64,000 nt of DNA from Ryuthela nishihirai. Lineage: Eukaryota; Arthropoda; Arachnida; Araneae; Heptathelidae. Under the pieces are notes generated by a model that had not been told where the DNA came from, ran no database searches, and was given only the letters and a program-made list of their open reading frames with translations. The stretch covers positions 40,012,001-40,076,000 of the forward strand of contig JAWZYU010000005.1 in NCBI GenBank assembly GCA_038380435.1, given 5' to 3'. Below are positions 33,427 through 44,421 of this stretch, one piece after another. Position 1 is the first letter of the stretch, and the number at the start of each line of letters is the position of its first letter. Position numbers and translations under genes: made by a program.

Positions 33427-34480
33427 GTGTATCCATGTAATATATGTGAGAAAGCTTTCCTTCATCAGATCCATCTCATTCGTCATAAAAGAAATCATGA
33501 TGGAAATAGTCTGTTTAAGTGCTCTCAATGCGAGTCGACATTTTCAAGGAAACATGGCATCCGATGTACCTATAAATGCGAAGAATGTGCAATGGAGTTT
33601 GGAAGAAAAGACAGTTTTTTGTGGCATCAATGAAAGACACACAATAATAAACGAAAACGTTCTGACGATGTAAGGATAGCCCAGAAGAAACAAAAATCGG
33701 ACCCTGAAGATCCCTGCAAGTTTACAGAAGAAAAGAAAAGGACCCTCTCAACATATAAGCTGATGGCAACTGAAGAAACATCCATTGACCTAACCGTTTT
33801 CTTCGAGTCCTCGCGGGAGTCACTCCTAACACATCTGAAAGAAAAATTGGCCTCGAAAGGTAGCATTAAATGGTACCTTTCCGTGCAAGAGGGGAACGTT
33901 TCAAGCGAAACGTTCCCCTTCTACTTTCGAATACTGCACTCCATTTTTCCGAAGTAATTGGTTCACAAGTCTTCCTACATAATCCCTAAACAAAGAACTG
34001 GATTCAGTGTGTAAGAAGATCAAGACTTCATTTGAAGAATTTGAAGGGCACATAGTAGATGGATACAGGATGCTGTACTCCACGCTGAAACGAACATTGG
34101 AAAATATATCCCTCTTGCACGGTCTAGTTATGTCCCTACTCCAAGAGAATTACTATCAAAACACGCTATTGTTAATGATGTAATTCTGATCAAAAATATT
34201 TTGTGTCTGTTTTATCCTCTTTGTATACTGCTATAGATCATCCACAGCGTCCTAACAACTACATGCATTTAGAAAAAAAAAATAAACACATCTGGCCTAA
34301 TTTTTCCTATAACAATAAATCATATATCAAAATTCAAAAATATGAATAACATCTCTGTCAATGTTTTTGGATACGAGAAAGAGGTATTCCCGCTCTACAT
34401 CACACCATTCAGATTTAAAGAGCACGTAAACCTCCTACTGTTATCAGATGATGAAAAGCAGTATGGTGCAGAAAAGCAGT
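33427..34480 (+). pseudogene. Polinton/Maverick-like DNA polymerase B N-terminal region, decayed
   Basis: A C2H2 finger region (CNIC, CSQC and CEEC motifs, 33430-33630) is followed after a stop by a charged linker and a conserved segment ending near 33957 (SIKWYLSV near 33860). Past frameshifts come an EFEGH motif near 34043, a PTPRELL-like segment near 34140, an AIDHPQRPNNY-like segment near 34235, then VNVFGYE near 34355, FPLYIT near 34390 and HVNLLLL near 34425. This order is what I know from the N-terminal part of Polinton-type polymerases in arthropods; the palm domain is absent. At least one nonsense codon and three frameshifts. The start codon seen as ATG at 127 is GTG here. Confidence 0.65.
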
Positions 34481-35404
34481 ACGGGACAGGCGCATGATGC
34501 TTGGTTCATTTGCTACTTTTCAACCCCGACTTGTTTCACTGTTCATGGACGTCATACTTCTTATTGATGTACACTGCATTCTTGTAAGTAAATATTGCTT
34601 ATTCGATGCAGAAATTAACCAGTTCTTGTTTATATTGCTATCTGTCACTCCACTTGTTTTGAACTCCAAGCGAGCACTACTTGTAGAGAGGGCAATTTCA
34701 ATGACGAGTAGTATATTTTGTACGAATAGATTTGAAGCATTTTATCATGACTTACATGGTTTTGTGCCATAACTTTCAACTCTAAAGAGCTATACTAATT
34801 ATTATTAAATGTTTGAAGTCGAGATAAAATTTCCATTAAATTAATTAAATTAATTATAAATATATCTCAACGCAGCATTGATATCTCATCTATAAAACTT
34901 TCATATTGCAGGGGGATGATGCAAAACTTTGAAGCACCTCTGCACCTTAAACTGCAAAATAAAATAATAACTTAGCTTCGGATAAAGGAGTTAACATTTT
35001 AATTATCTAGCAGGCGACTGTTCTTCTGGAATGAATGCACTCAAGTTAGCTGCAACCAAGTTTCTATTTATAGAGTGTTCGTATGTGTTGATCATGTGTT
35101 TAATTAGCACGAGCGAAGGGAATTTCGAACCATCTGAAGAGGGAGGCAAGTGGATGCGAGAGTCTTGAAAAGGATGCCCACAACAATGGCGATTCATTGT
35201 GTTGCACAGGAAACGGAGTCCAAGATAGAGATTGTTTCTCTAGAAATCTATTTCTGCAGGCAGATTTAGTTGTTAAAATATTATGCATATTTCATTTCAA
35301 ACTGAGTTATCTATAGTAAAATGAAATAATTAAAATTGCAATCTGGACGAGTCAACTGTCGCCTAATTCAGATAATAAAATTCGTATCATTTTCTTGTAT
35401 TTAT
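34481..35404. other. No gene recognised
   Basis: A+T-rich. At 34858-34876 it carries ATATCTCAACGCAGCATT, nearly repeated inside the insert at 35664-35745. Confidence 0.35.
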
Positions 35405-35905
35405 TGAGGGCCGCCGAATGATTCATTCAGTAAGCGCTCCAGGTTTGCAATCTGATATTCCCAGGTTTGAGTTCCACTTTTCATGATTTGAGATTTTCTC
35501 TGCTAACCCCTGCCGTGCACTCAGTGAGAAAAGGAGCACGGATGGTCCTTGGAAATGCCGCCGTTCGTCGCATGGGATGCTCAACAATGGCACAGTGTGT
35601 ACGAGAGTCATATTCTGTGCAGGTAATTATAAATATAAAAGACCAAGATGGTAGTCCTTCTGCATATTAATATATTTCAACGCAGCATTTAAAATATATA
35701 ATATTAACATATATATAATTAATATATATAATATTTATATAATATTAAAGACCAAGATGGTAGTCCTTCTGCGAAAGCTTCCGCCTGTCTCTTAAATAGC
35801 TGTCAACGGGGTTCCCTACCAAGCAACGAGCCCTTGGAGGTCCTTGTGACCTGGCCATTTGGACCACTGTGTGCAAGGAAGTGTCGTTGACAGTAAAACG
35901 ATTCA
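35405..35905 (+). mobile_element. Old SINE-A copy split by an A+T-rich insert
   Basis: SINE-A body blocks (GTTTGAGTTCC, TGAGATTTTCTCTGC, CGTCGCATGGGATG, GTCATATTCTGTGCA) stop near 35625 and resume near 35765 (CTGTCTCTTAAATAGCTGTC, GACCTGGCCATTTGG). Between them two 26-27 bp direct repeats of AAAGACCAAGATGGTAGTCC (at 35637-35663 and 35746-35772) flank about 80 bases of nearly pure A+T. Highly diverged from the reference. Confidence 0.7.
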
Positions 35906-36396
35906 TCGGTTTCATCAAACGAATGGCAATCGGATTTTTTTAAATAATTCTTACGCAAATGAAGGAAGTCTGTTGTTCTCCGAATAAGCCAAAGAGTGCA
36001 GATCTCGCACTTTATTTCTTTCGTCATTACTCGCTGAATTCTTGCTCACAGAAATGATTCTATCTGCTTCAGTGCATTAAAATTTTCTGCAGAAAGCTCT
36101 CTCAAACTAGTTCTACTCTCTGATTTAATAATCTCTACAGTATTAGATTCTTGAAACACGTTGTACAGTCGCTCAAAAAAGTATCCGAAGGCTACGGTTG
36201 ATTACAGATTTCAGAAATTATATGTGAATACATATAAAGCTTTTGAGGATTTTTAGACTCAGATGAATTTTATTTTATAGAGTGTACTTTTAGACATTAC
36301 TGCTGATAGATTGTGACCTAAGTAAGAATGATTTATAGAGTTCAATATTTTTTAATCTCATTTCTCTGCTGAATCTCATTTAAAAATCGGTTCCAA
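35906..36396. other. No feature recognised
   Basis: A+T-rich DNA. Confidence 0.3.
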
Positions 36397-37030
36397 TTCA
36401 ATTCAATTCAATTTTTATTCAACATAGATATATATATATCAATGCAAAATTTTTATGAAATATACCCAGCTAAAGTAACTGAATACTTGAGTGCTGGTGT
36501 ATAATTATAACAAAAATATAAATACAAAAAATTAACAAGGCGACAATTGATAATTGAACCAATCAATGATGTAGAAGTCAAAAAAATTAGTTTTACATAC
36601 AGTTATATTATTCGTTGTTTAGTATCCAATGAGAAAGAGATTTATTAAATAAATATTTGGAAGTAATTTTCTTCATTGTTTCTGGAACACCGTTGTATAA
36701 TTTAGGTCCAATATAGTTTATATTACGGGTAGTAGCTTGCTTTGATATACGTGGTATTTGCTATTTAAATGATGAGTCTCTAAGTGGTATATATGTCTGT
36801 CGAACCTGAAATAGATGTAAATTGAAATCGACATATTCAATAAATTTTAAAATGTAAAGTTGAGACATAGTTAGTAACCCCAATTTCTTAAATATAGGAC
36901 GAGGTTCAGAGAAGCGACCTTTATGGTCAATGATTCTAACTATAAATTTTTGCAGAATCAACAGCCTGTTTTACATTTGTTTTTGCAGCTCCTCCCCAGG
37001 CTTTTATTGCATATTGTAGCTGACTATATA

Positions 37031-38018
37031 TGTTACCGCTAAAGTGCAGAAATCAGTTATTCTACAGATTATCTAGGTATTGTGCAGATTAACTAGGGTG
37101 ATCCGTTAACGTGCCGAAAATTGTTTCATTTCTCAAATTACCTGGATAATCTGCACATTACCTACTAGGCAATCGTTAAAGTGAAAATAAGATCTTTGCT
37201 GGAACAACAGCAACGTTTCTGTACGCTTAAATTAACATAATGTTACTTATTTATACTTAAATATACATAATGTTATTTTTATAAAGTGTATTTAATTGCT
37301 TTATCGTTCTGTCTCTTCCACCGTGACCAATTGACAAATGAGTAGAATACAATATGTCAAACAATTCTTCGGCATGGACAAACTTTTTCACACTTTCTCG
37401 CGCATCTGACAACGGCTCAATGAGTTTTTCACAGCCTTGTACAGTTAACACATCATACCTTTGAATTATTCGATAATCTCGAGATGATTCTTTCTTCTTG
37501 GAAACTTTTATTCGCTTTACATCTTCAATTATGGAATCATACTTTCGTTTTGTCATTAAAACACTATTATATTTTGAATCTTCGCTAAAGAGGTTTGCGA
37601 AGAATATTTTCTTCATTTTACTCACCAATTCGGTGCTTGCTTGCATAATAGGAGCTAAATTTATCTGCTTTAAAAAAATCACGACACAAATTCACGCGCT
37701 AACAGGCAGAAACGAATTTGAAAACAGAATTAGCTATGCTACGCACTAGCAGCCGATGCAAATTATGAGAAATAAAAACAACCGGCGACGACAAGACACT
37801 GGCGAAACGAAACTAAAAGTGGAGGGAGAGGGGGGAAGGAGTAGGGAAAGGAAATGAGAGAAACAAACTTTTGAACTTTAACGATACGGAAGTCGTTAAT
37901 GTGCACATTACCTAGGTAAAATGCGGAAAACTCTTGATTCCGCACGGAGCAAATCAGTTAATCTGCAGATTAGCTAGGTAATGTGCACATTAACGACTTT
38001 CGAGCTTTAGCGGTAACA
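37031..38018 (-). mobile_element. Ginger-like DNA transposon, internally deleted, nested in the LINE
   Basis: Both ends begin TGTTACCGCTAAAG in inverted orientation; similarity of the ends runs on for about 80-150 bases with shuffled subterminal phrases (TGCACATTACCTAG, CTGCAGATTA, CGTTAA). Outside lie TATATA at 37025-37030 and 38019-38024, so the target duplication is 4-6 bp. The internal ORF encodes the N-terminal part of a retroviral-type integrase. Ginger elements are known to combine such integrases with TGT-starting ends and short 4-bp-class duplications. The integrase core is missing, so this copy is non-autonomous. Confidence 0.75.
37257..37682 (-). pseudogene. Integrase N-terminal fragment (SCAND3/KRBA2/Ginger-like)
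   Basis: Open for 141 codons. RKYDSIIEDVKRIKVSKKK and RIIQRYDVLTVQGCEKLI near residues 45-90 lead to HLSIGHGGRDRTIKQL near residue 113. The latter is the His-His half of the H2C2 zinc module found before the DDE core in Ginger-type integrases and in the vertebrate genes derived from them. The ORF stops right after it, where the DDE core would begin, so the element lost its catalytic part by internal deletion. The frame itself is undamaged, which suggests a fairly recent insertion. Confidence 0.7.
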
Positions 38019-38176
38019 TATATACAAGCAGAATATAACATTTTTAAACTTGTTTTATCGAGTAAGAATCTTAGTGTATAAAATGTTGCTATGAATGGTT
38101 TTATCTTATCCACAGTATAATCAGTGTGAAACTTCCATGAAAGGCTTTTATCAATAATCACTCTTAGGTATTTAAT

Positions 38177-39308
38177 TTAATCAACCTTCGTAAGACATTC
38201 GCAACTGCAATTTAGGATGTTGTAACAGTCCTTGTGATGAGAAACCACTCCAGAGTCACTGCTACCATCAGCTGATGCCTTCAACTGGAATTTTATATAG
38301 CATGTTTTAGCCTTATTTAAACTTAATTTATTCAACATTAGCCATTGATAGAGATGATGAATATCTCTGTTTGCCATTTGGTATAATTGCTCATGGGTGT
38401 TATTTTGTATAACGAAACAATATCATCATCGTAAGAAATAATTTCTGCCTCAAAGTTTTTGTCAAATATATCGTTTACATATAATATAAATAGCAGAGGT
38501 CCCAGTACAGAACCTTATGGTACACCTGTATTAATATTTTTCATAGAACTATATATATCATTTATCCTAACCATTTGCGGACGATTTTCCAAGTAGGATT
38601 TTAGCCATGTAAAACTGGTACCTCTGATTCCATATTTATAAAGCTTAGCCAACAATATTTCATGATTTACCAAATCAAAAGCCTTTGATAAGTCCCAAAA
38701 AATTACGAGTGTTTTAAAATCTTTATCCAGAGATCAAGTTAATGAATTTATTAAATGTAAAATAGCATCTTCTCTGCTTTTTTCTGCTGAAATTCATATT
38801 GGTTCTTTGCTATTATGTTAAATTTTAACAAAAAAATTTTCAACCTGACAAAAAATAACTTTTCCAGTATTTTTGACATTATCGGAAGTAAAGCAATAGG
38901 TCGATAATTTTCTATAAAAGTTTTGTTTCCTTTTTTGTAAATAGGAACTATTATTGAACATTTTAAGGCATTTGGGAAAATACCAGAAGATAAAGACATA
39001 TTAAACAAGTAGCACAATGTTGTTCGTATCGATGGATATATTGCTTCAAGATTATCCACGTTTATATCATCCCAGCCAATCGAATAAGTCCTTTTCAAAT
39101 TTTTTACTATGCTGTCTAATTCTTCCAACGAAACTGCTATCAGACCCATTGAATTGCCCTGGGAAATGATTATTCTGTCTTTTAACTTAAGATCTTCAGG
39201 TACTACCAAATCTGATTCCGAATTGCAAGTTTCATATTCAGTAGCTATATTTATAAAATAATCAAAGGCATTAACTATTTCAGTGGAACTATCTGTAAAA
39301 TATGCCAT
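38177..39308 (-). pseudogene. CR1-like reverse transcriptase (LINE copy 2)
   Basis: 39308-38751 reads the pre-RT region and RT blocks: IIVPIYKKGNKTFIENYRPI, ALLPIMSKILEKL and KNQYEFQQKKAE, where the usual FGFRK is already altered. Beyond 38751 the frame is broken but shows the KAFDLVNHEILL-like block near 38685, motif B with an in-frame stop near 38515, YDDD in place of FADD near 38425, and the thumb-side LMLNKLSLNKAKT near 38330. Loss of both motif B and the catalytic box shows it is inactive. Confidence 0.8.
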
Positions 39309-39765
39309 TTTATTATTTAAGCTGATTTCAAACAGATGATTTTGATTTTTTTCCTACTATTTGTATTAATTACTTCATTTATAATATCCCATTTCTTCTT
39401 TGTGTTATTTCCAGCATATGCCAGTTTTTCTTGAAAATATGAATTTTTAACTTTTGATATTATGCTATTTAAGGAGTTTCTGTAACTTTTGCAATAATTA
39501 GCATCAATTCTGTTTTTTTCCATAATCTATGTAAATAATTTCGGTACCGTATTGACTTAATAAGTTCTGTTGTTATCCACGGTTTTAAATTTTTTATCCA
39601 CATTTCTCTTTACTGTATTTTTTAACTAATTTTTTAAAGTCCTCAATGAAATGGTCAAAAGCTTCATTTGGGTCATAATAATTTTGTATATGATTCCAAC
39701 TATAGACCTTGAAGCCTTGTTGTAATTTCACTTTGTCTGTGTAAATAATTGACTGTATTGGCTTC

Positions 39766-40466
39766 TTAAGCTTTGACTGAGAGAATGTTGAAAAAAATGT
39801 TGAAGAAATGGTGAATGAAATCAATCATATAATGATCTGTGATGTCCGTAATTACAATATAGGGGCAACAAGAAAAAAAACTTATTTTCCTTATGAATAA
39901 ATGATCTATACAAGTTTGTGATTGCGATCTCGTAATCCCCGTAATATAATTTGACAAGTTGTATAGAATCATAAAATCTAAATAGCTGTTTATATGTTCT
40001 GTAGATTTTGAGATATATAAGTTTATATCTCCGGTAAGAATAATATTACGATCTGGAAGTTTATCGACATGTTGAAACAATTCTTCAATGAAATTCATTT
40101 CTCCACCTCCAACATAACGATAAATCGACAATAAGACTACCGACATTGTCGAATTCAAATGAATTTTTAATGCAATAACTTCAGCTGAGTTCATTTCGAA
40201 ATCTAACTGGGAAGTATACCAATGCTGCTTGATGTAAACCACCCCTCAATATGATATAAAGATGTTTCATTGTCAGGTATCCAAATCTCAGAAAGGATTA
40301 TTACATCTGGTTTACAATTACTACTTTCTATCAATGCCAAAAACACATCAAAATTCGCTCGTAAACTTCTGATATTCAAATGAATAAAACTAATTCCTTT
40401 TTTGAAATCAGAATGGACCAATTTAAGTTCTTCGAGGTCAATATAAATACCCGATGTTCCTTCCAT
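39766..40466 (-). pseudogene. CR1-like AP endonuclease (LINE copy 2)
   Basis: Starts MEGTSGIYID at 40466. FIHLNIRSLRANFDVFLALI near 40395 and VIILSEIWI near 40305 (catalytic Glu) are followed by a frameshift at 40242-40203. Next come LTGDINLYISKS near 40050, a form of the GDFNID motif, then CIDHLFIRK near 39905 and DITDHYMIDF near 39835, the terminal Asp-His. The endonuclease order is complete, with a single frameshift. Confidence 0.8.
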
Positions 40467-40636
40467 TTTATGGCTAGAAAAAAATTAACCAAAGCAAAAA
40501 GATCAAAAATGCATTTTAAGGAACTTAATAACGTATCAGATATTAATTAAGTTTGACTCATTGGCAATTCTGATGGCATTTGAGTCGTCATTTTTCCTTA
40601 GGAATATTTTCCCAATTTAATCCATACATATTTATA

Positions 40637-41575
40637 TTAAAATTCCTTTTGAAGAGCTTTGACTTTATAAAGTAATCTCTTCCTTTCTATTGTTAATTGT
40701 TCATTTATGTAAAATGGTTTCTCTTCCATTTCTTCATTTAGCGAATTTAGAAATAACTTCTTCCATTTTCTTTTTCCCTTTAACCACTTATTTCTGATGT
40801 CTTCGTTCTTAAACTGTATTACAATATTACCAGGTTTATCAGCATTACGAGACTGAACCCTTTTAATTAATTTTATATCCTCTTGTTTCTGGGGAATTTG
40901 TAATATATCCGACACCTTATTTACAATTAATTGTAAATTCTCCTGCGGTTGTTGAGGTATACCAACAACTCTAGATTTTTTTTAATGCATCTTGTCTTAA
41001 ATCATTAATTTTAGACTCCAATATGTTAATTTGTTTTTCAATAAAAATACATTTCCCTTAGTTTCGTTAAGTCAGACCTATGATATTTAAGCTCATTCAT
41101 AATTAATTCATTTTCCTCTACGAAGTCATCTATTTTTTTTAATACAGACTTCAACAGATCTAAGAATATCAACATTTTGTTGATTAATTCTTTTTTTCAA
41201 ACTCTGCGAATTCCTTCCTAATTTCCAACTTAAAAATATTAATAAACTCCTCTTTTAAATTATGATCAGAAGAATCCATAAAACAATTTGGCTTACCATT
41301 GTTCACAGAATGGTTATCTTCACCTCCCATAGATGGCTGCACATGTTCCACTTCACTTGTAGATAGGGAATTGCCCATCGTTGAGGTAACTCTTTTCTTC
41401 TTACAATTATTACATACCCATTTGCTTCTTCTGTCTACTGACATATTTCTATAAACTCGAGTCTTATCCCCACACATCCAATATGAAAAGTAGCTTTACA
41501 TGAACCATAACACTGTAAATATTCCTTTTTTAAATCTCCATCCTTACTACACACCATACAAGTAAATTCCCTGTT
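40637..41575 (-). pseudogene. LINE ORF1 with PHD-type finger and FP-like domain
   Basis: On the minus strand FTCMVC, CYGSC, FHIGC and, after a one-base shift at about 41480, WVCNNC give the Cys4-His-Cys3 spacing of a PHD finger. A serine/asparagine-rich spacer follows, then a coiled-coil region (41200-40930, broken) and the C-terminal piece 40915-40637 with NADKPGNIVIQFKNEDIRNK and YINEQLTIERKRLL. PHD-containing ORF1 proteins are known from several CR1/L2-group LINEs. They are thought to bind the element RNA. Confidence 0.7.
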
Positions 41576-41631
41576 GCCAAGATAAAAAAAGGAACGTTTC
41601 CCATTTATCTTATAAATAGAATAAGAAATAA

Positions 41632-42201
41632 ATATGCTCTCAAGCAGCTGCTTGCCACAGAGGTCACAGAGGCCACAGAGGTATGAAAGGAGCCTGTCAG
41701 TTTATACGCGATAGTAGATGGTCTGGGTTGGGTTGGGTTGTTTTACCTCTGAGCGGCACTTTTTTGCACACCATGGGCTAAATGGCCAGGTCACATGGTT
41801 GGGGGAGGGGACCCACTGGAACGGCTGTTGGGAGACAGATGGTAGCTCCCGTCAAGGCCATCCAGCATGTTCTTTAACGTGCACAGGGTATGGCTCTCCC
41901 GCACACGGGGCCACCACTTAACATCCCATCCGACGGACGGCGGCCTTTCCAAGCCCATCGGTGTCCCCTACTGATCGTGGGAAGGGCGGGGAATTTTGCG
42001 AAGATAAATCTCAACGCTGATCCAGCTGGGACTCGAACCTGGCGCACTACCGACTGAGCCACCCCTGCCCCGTAGAAGGTCTGTGATGATGGCGTAGACT
42101 CAGCAGAAAAACAACATGTACATCTATGCCTTACTCGGGACTCGAACCCAAGTCCCTTTGAGCAGTTGCCAGGCGCGCTAACCACTCGGCCACGGAATGG
42201 C
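41632..42201 (-). mobile_element. SINE-B split by a SINE-A
   Basis: The right part 42072-42201 reverse-complements to GCCATTCCGTGGCCGAGTGG, TTAGCGCGCC and GGGTTCGAGTCCCG, the tRNA-like head, followed by the body. The left part 41632-41725 is the 3' end with CAAGCAGCTGCTTGAGAGC. The SINE-A at 41726-42071 lies between a duplicated GTAGATGGTCTG/GTAGAAGGTCTG. The 3' end also has a local duplication of a CCACAGAGG phrase. Confidence 0.88.
41726..42071 (-). mobile_element. SINE-A nested in SINE-B, 12-bp target duplication
   Basis: The plus strand starts GGTTGGGTTGGGTTGTTTTAC (tail in reverse) and ends at the tRNA-like head GGGGCAGGGGTGGCTCAG reversed. Duplications at 41714-41725 and 42072-42083 differ by one base. 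The anticodon-arm region is deleted relative to 26308-26687. Confidence 0.9.
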
Positions 42202-42437
42202 TTATTTATTTTATGGTCGGCGTATTTCAGCCTTTACCATTTCTTTCAGTATTTTTATGGCTCGTTATACAGATCATTCACGTTCTTATCGGTGTGTCCG
42301 TTTTTAATACGATTACCGTCACATTTGCACTAAAACGCTGAGTTTTCTTTTGATCGTCAAATAGCTTTTGTCATTTCTCATTTTACTAATTCATGGTATT
42401 AATTTGTTGGTTCTTTCTCTGCACTCACTCCACTAAA
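42202..42437. other. No feature recognised
   Basis: A+T-rich spacer. Confidence 0.3.
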
Positions 42438-42663
42438 TACACTGGTTTCATAAATTAAGGAAATAAAAAAAATTGCGATAATTCGCCAAACTTGTTCATG
42501 TAACCAGTAAAGTAATGCCGAGAAAGCATATCGTATGCAAATTAGTCAAGGTTGCGTCAATTTACGTAATCGGATACCGGCATAAAAACGGGTGTTTTGG
42601 AGTGGATCGTTATTTTGTATTGTAAATGTGAGTAAAGAAATTCGAAACAGCCATTTTTTAGAA

Positions 42664-44206
42664 ATGACCTCGAGACATCATTTGCCAAATGAACTGCGGT
42701 GGAGAGCTATTGACCAGCTCGAAGCAGGCCAAAGTCAGTCAGATGTGGCACGATGGCTGAATGTGAGTCCTTCTGTGGTCCATAGACTGTGGAATCAATT
42801 TCTTAGCACGGATTCCGCGTTTTGGAGGTTTAGCCGAGGAAAGGCTAGAGTCACGACCACTGTACAAGACCGATATCTGCGATTAATAGCACGAAGGAAC
42901 AAAACGTCTTCTCCCTCTCAGATACGATCCTCTCTTGCAGCAGCCACTGGAAGGATTGTATCGGCTTCTACTGTGCATAGTAGGCTTCATGAGCGAGGTC
43001 TGTACGCTAGAAGGCCAGTAATTTGTATTCTCCTCACGTCACGTCAAAGGAGAGAGCGGTTGAATTGAGCACACACGCATGTAATGGTAAAGGCATGGTA
43101 AATGGTAAAGGCATGTAAACTGAACAGAAGAGCAATGGAGGTCAGTACTCTTCACAGATGAGTCCAGATATTGCTTACAGTGTGATTCCGGACATTGATA
43201 TGGAGAGTACGAGGTACCCGCTATCATCCCAGTAAACAGACTGTATCATCCCAGTTTACAGAGTGATTCCGGACATTGATATGGAGAGAACGAGATACCG
43301 CTATCATCCCAGTCCGTCATAACAGTCAAAGAGACAGTTACGGTGGAGGTAGCGTGTGTCTTTGAGGTGTCATTTCTTTAGATAGATGCACAGACCTCTA
43401 TATATTGACGAGTGGGAACTTCAATACTCAAAGTTATAGAGATGACATCCTGGACCTTTATGTACGTCTTTATGCTGGTGCAATAGAAGAAACATTCATC
43501 TTACAAGATGATAACGCTCGTCCACACAGAGCTCGGGGGCAGGGGTGGCTCAGTCAGTAGCGCGCCAGGCTCGTAATCTGTAGTTCCCAGGTTCGAGTCC
43601 CAGCTGGGTCAGAGTTGAGATTTATCTCCGCAAAATTTCCCTGCCCTGCCCACGGTCAGTAGGGGACACCGATGGGCTTGAAAAGGCCGCCGTCCGTCGG
43701 ATGGGACGTTAAGCCGTGGCCCCGTGTGCGGGAGAGCCATACCCTGTGCACGTTAAAGAACACGCTGGATGGCCTTGACGGGAGGCTACCATCTGTCTCC
43801 CAACAGCTGTTCCAGTGGGTCCCTCCTCCAACCTTCTCTGAGCCTTCGGGGTCCATGTGACCTGGCCATTTAGCCCATCGTGTGCAAAAAAGTGCCGCTC
43901 AGAGGTAAAACAACCCAACCCAACCCACAGAGCTCGACTAGTGGAACAATACTTTCAAGAGGAAACCATTATGTGCATGCAATGGTTAGCTCGATCTACC
44001 GACCTAAGTGCGATTGAGCATGTGTGGGATGCTCTAGGGAGACGTGTTGCTGCCCTCAACCCGCCACCTGAAACAAAGGAGGAGCTTATTACTGCTTTAA
44101 AGGAACAATGGTCGTTACTCCCTACTGAGCTGATTCACATCATAAACAACATGGAACATCGCTGTCGTCCCTGCATTGCTGTAAGGAGTGACCACACTCC
44201 TTATTA
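42664..44206 (+). pseudogene. Tc1-like transposase (copy 1), frameshifted and SINE-interrupted
   Basis: From the ATG at 42664 to 43068 an intact N-terminal half encodes two helix-turn-helix units: LPNELRWRAIDQLEAGQSQS with VARWLNVSPSVVHRLWNQF, then SPSQIRSSLAAATGRIVSAS with TVHSRLHERGL. This is the paired-like DNA-binding domain. A stop near 43068 and the duplications remove the first catalytic Asp region. FILQDDNARPHRA (second Asp) ends at the SINE insertion. After it RLVEQYFQEE, IEHVWDALGRRVAAL (third acidic Glu) and the end LPTELIHIIN...CIAVRSDHTPY, stop near 44206. Copy 2 supplies the uninterrupted junction. Confidence 0.88.
43536..43925 (+). mobile_element. SINE-A inserted in the Tc1 transposase, 11-bp target duplication
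   Basis: Full-length: head GGGGCAGGGGTGGCTCAGTC, B box GGTTCGAGTCCC, tail AACAACCCAACCCAACC. CACAGAGCTCG lies at 43525-43535 and 43926-43936. The homologous Tc1 copy at 51307-51317 shows the single, unoccupied site. About 95% like 26308-26687, hence one of the younger copies. Confidence 0.95.
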
Positions 44207-44421
44207 AAGAACTTTGCCCTTTGAATTCTGACACCTCATTTTTGGACAAGTTCTTGTAAATGTTATTTTTTGACGAAAAATGTTTTTAGTGTAAAATGTT
44301 TTTACCATTCTGAAACTAACATTGTAATTCATGTTTCCATCATATTTCATTAAAATCATTCAGATAGTTTTTTGTTTATCATAGTTTTTTGAGATTTCCT
44401 TAATTTATGGAAACCACTGTA

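Larger units (their letters stand above)
36397..41590 (-). mobile_element. CR1-like LINE, near full-length (copy 2), with a nested DNA transposon
   Basis: Minus-strand element with ORF1 (PHD-type finger and FP-like domain, 41570-40637), endonuclease (40466-39766), linker (39523-39317), RT (39308-38170) and C-terminal domain (38160-36761), ending in a (GAATT)n tail: the plus strand shows (AATTC)n at 36389-36415. Without the 988-bp insert at 37031-38018 it is about 4.2 kb. Dead: motif B reads GVP-stop-GSVLGP near 38515 and the catalytic box reads YDDD near 38425. Confidence 0.85.
42440..44419 (+). mobile_element. Tc1-like transposon, copy 1, carrying a SINE-A
   Basis: Ends CACTGGTTTCATAAATTAAGG and its inverted partner (TTTATGGAAACCACTG) are flanked by TA at 42438-42439 and 44420-44421. 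Without the SINE the element is about 1.59 kb, the normal Tc1 size. The transposase is described separately. The middle contains a local tandem duplication of about 80 bp (43179-43310, TGATTCCGGACATTGATATGG repeated), a short TGGTAAAGGCATG duplication near 43085-43118, and the SINE at 43536-43925. Confidence 0.92.
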
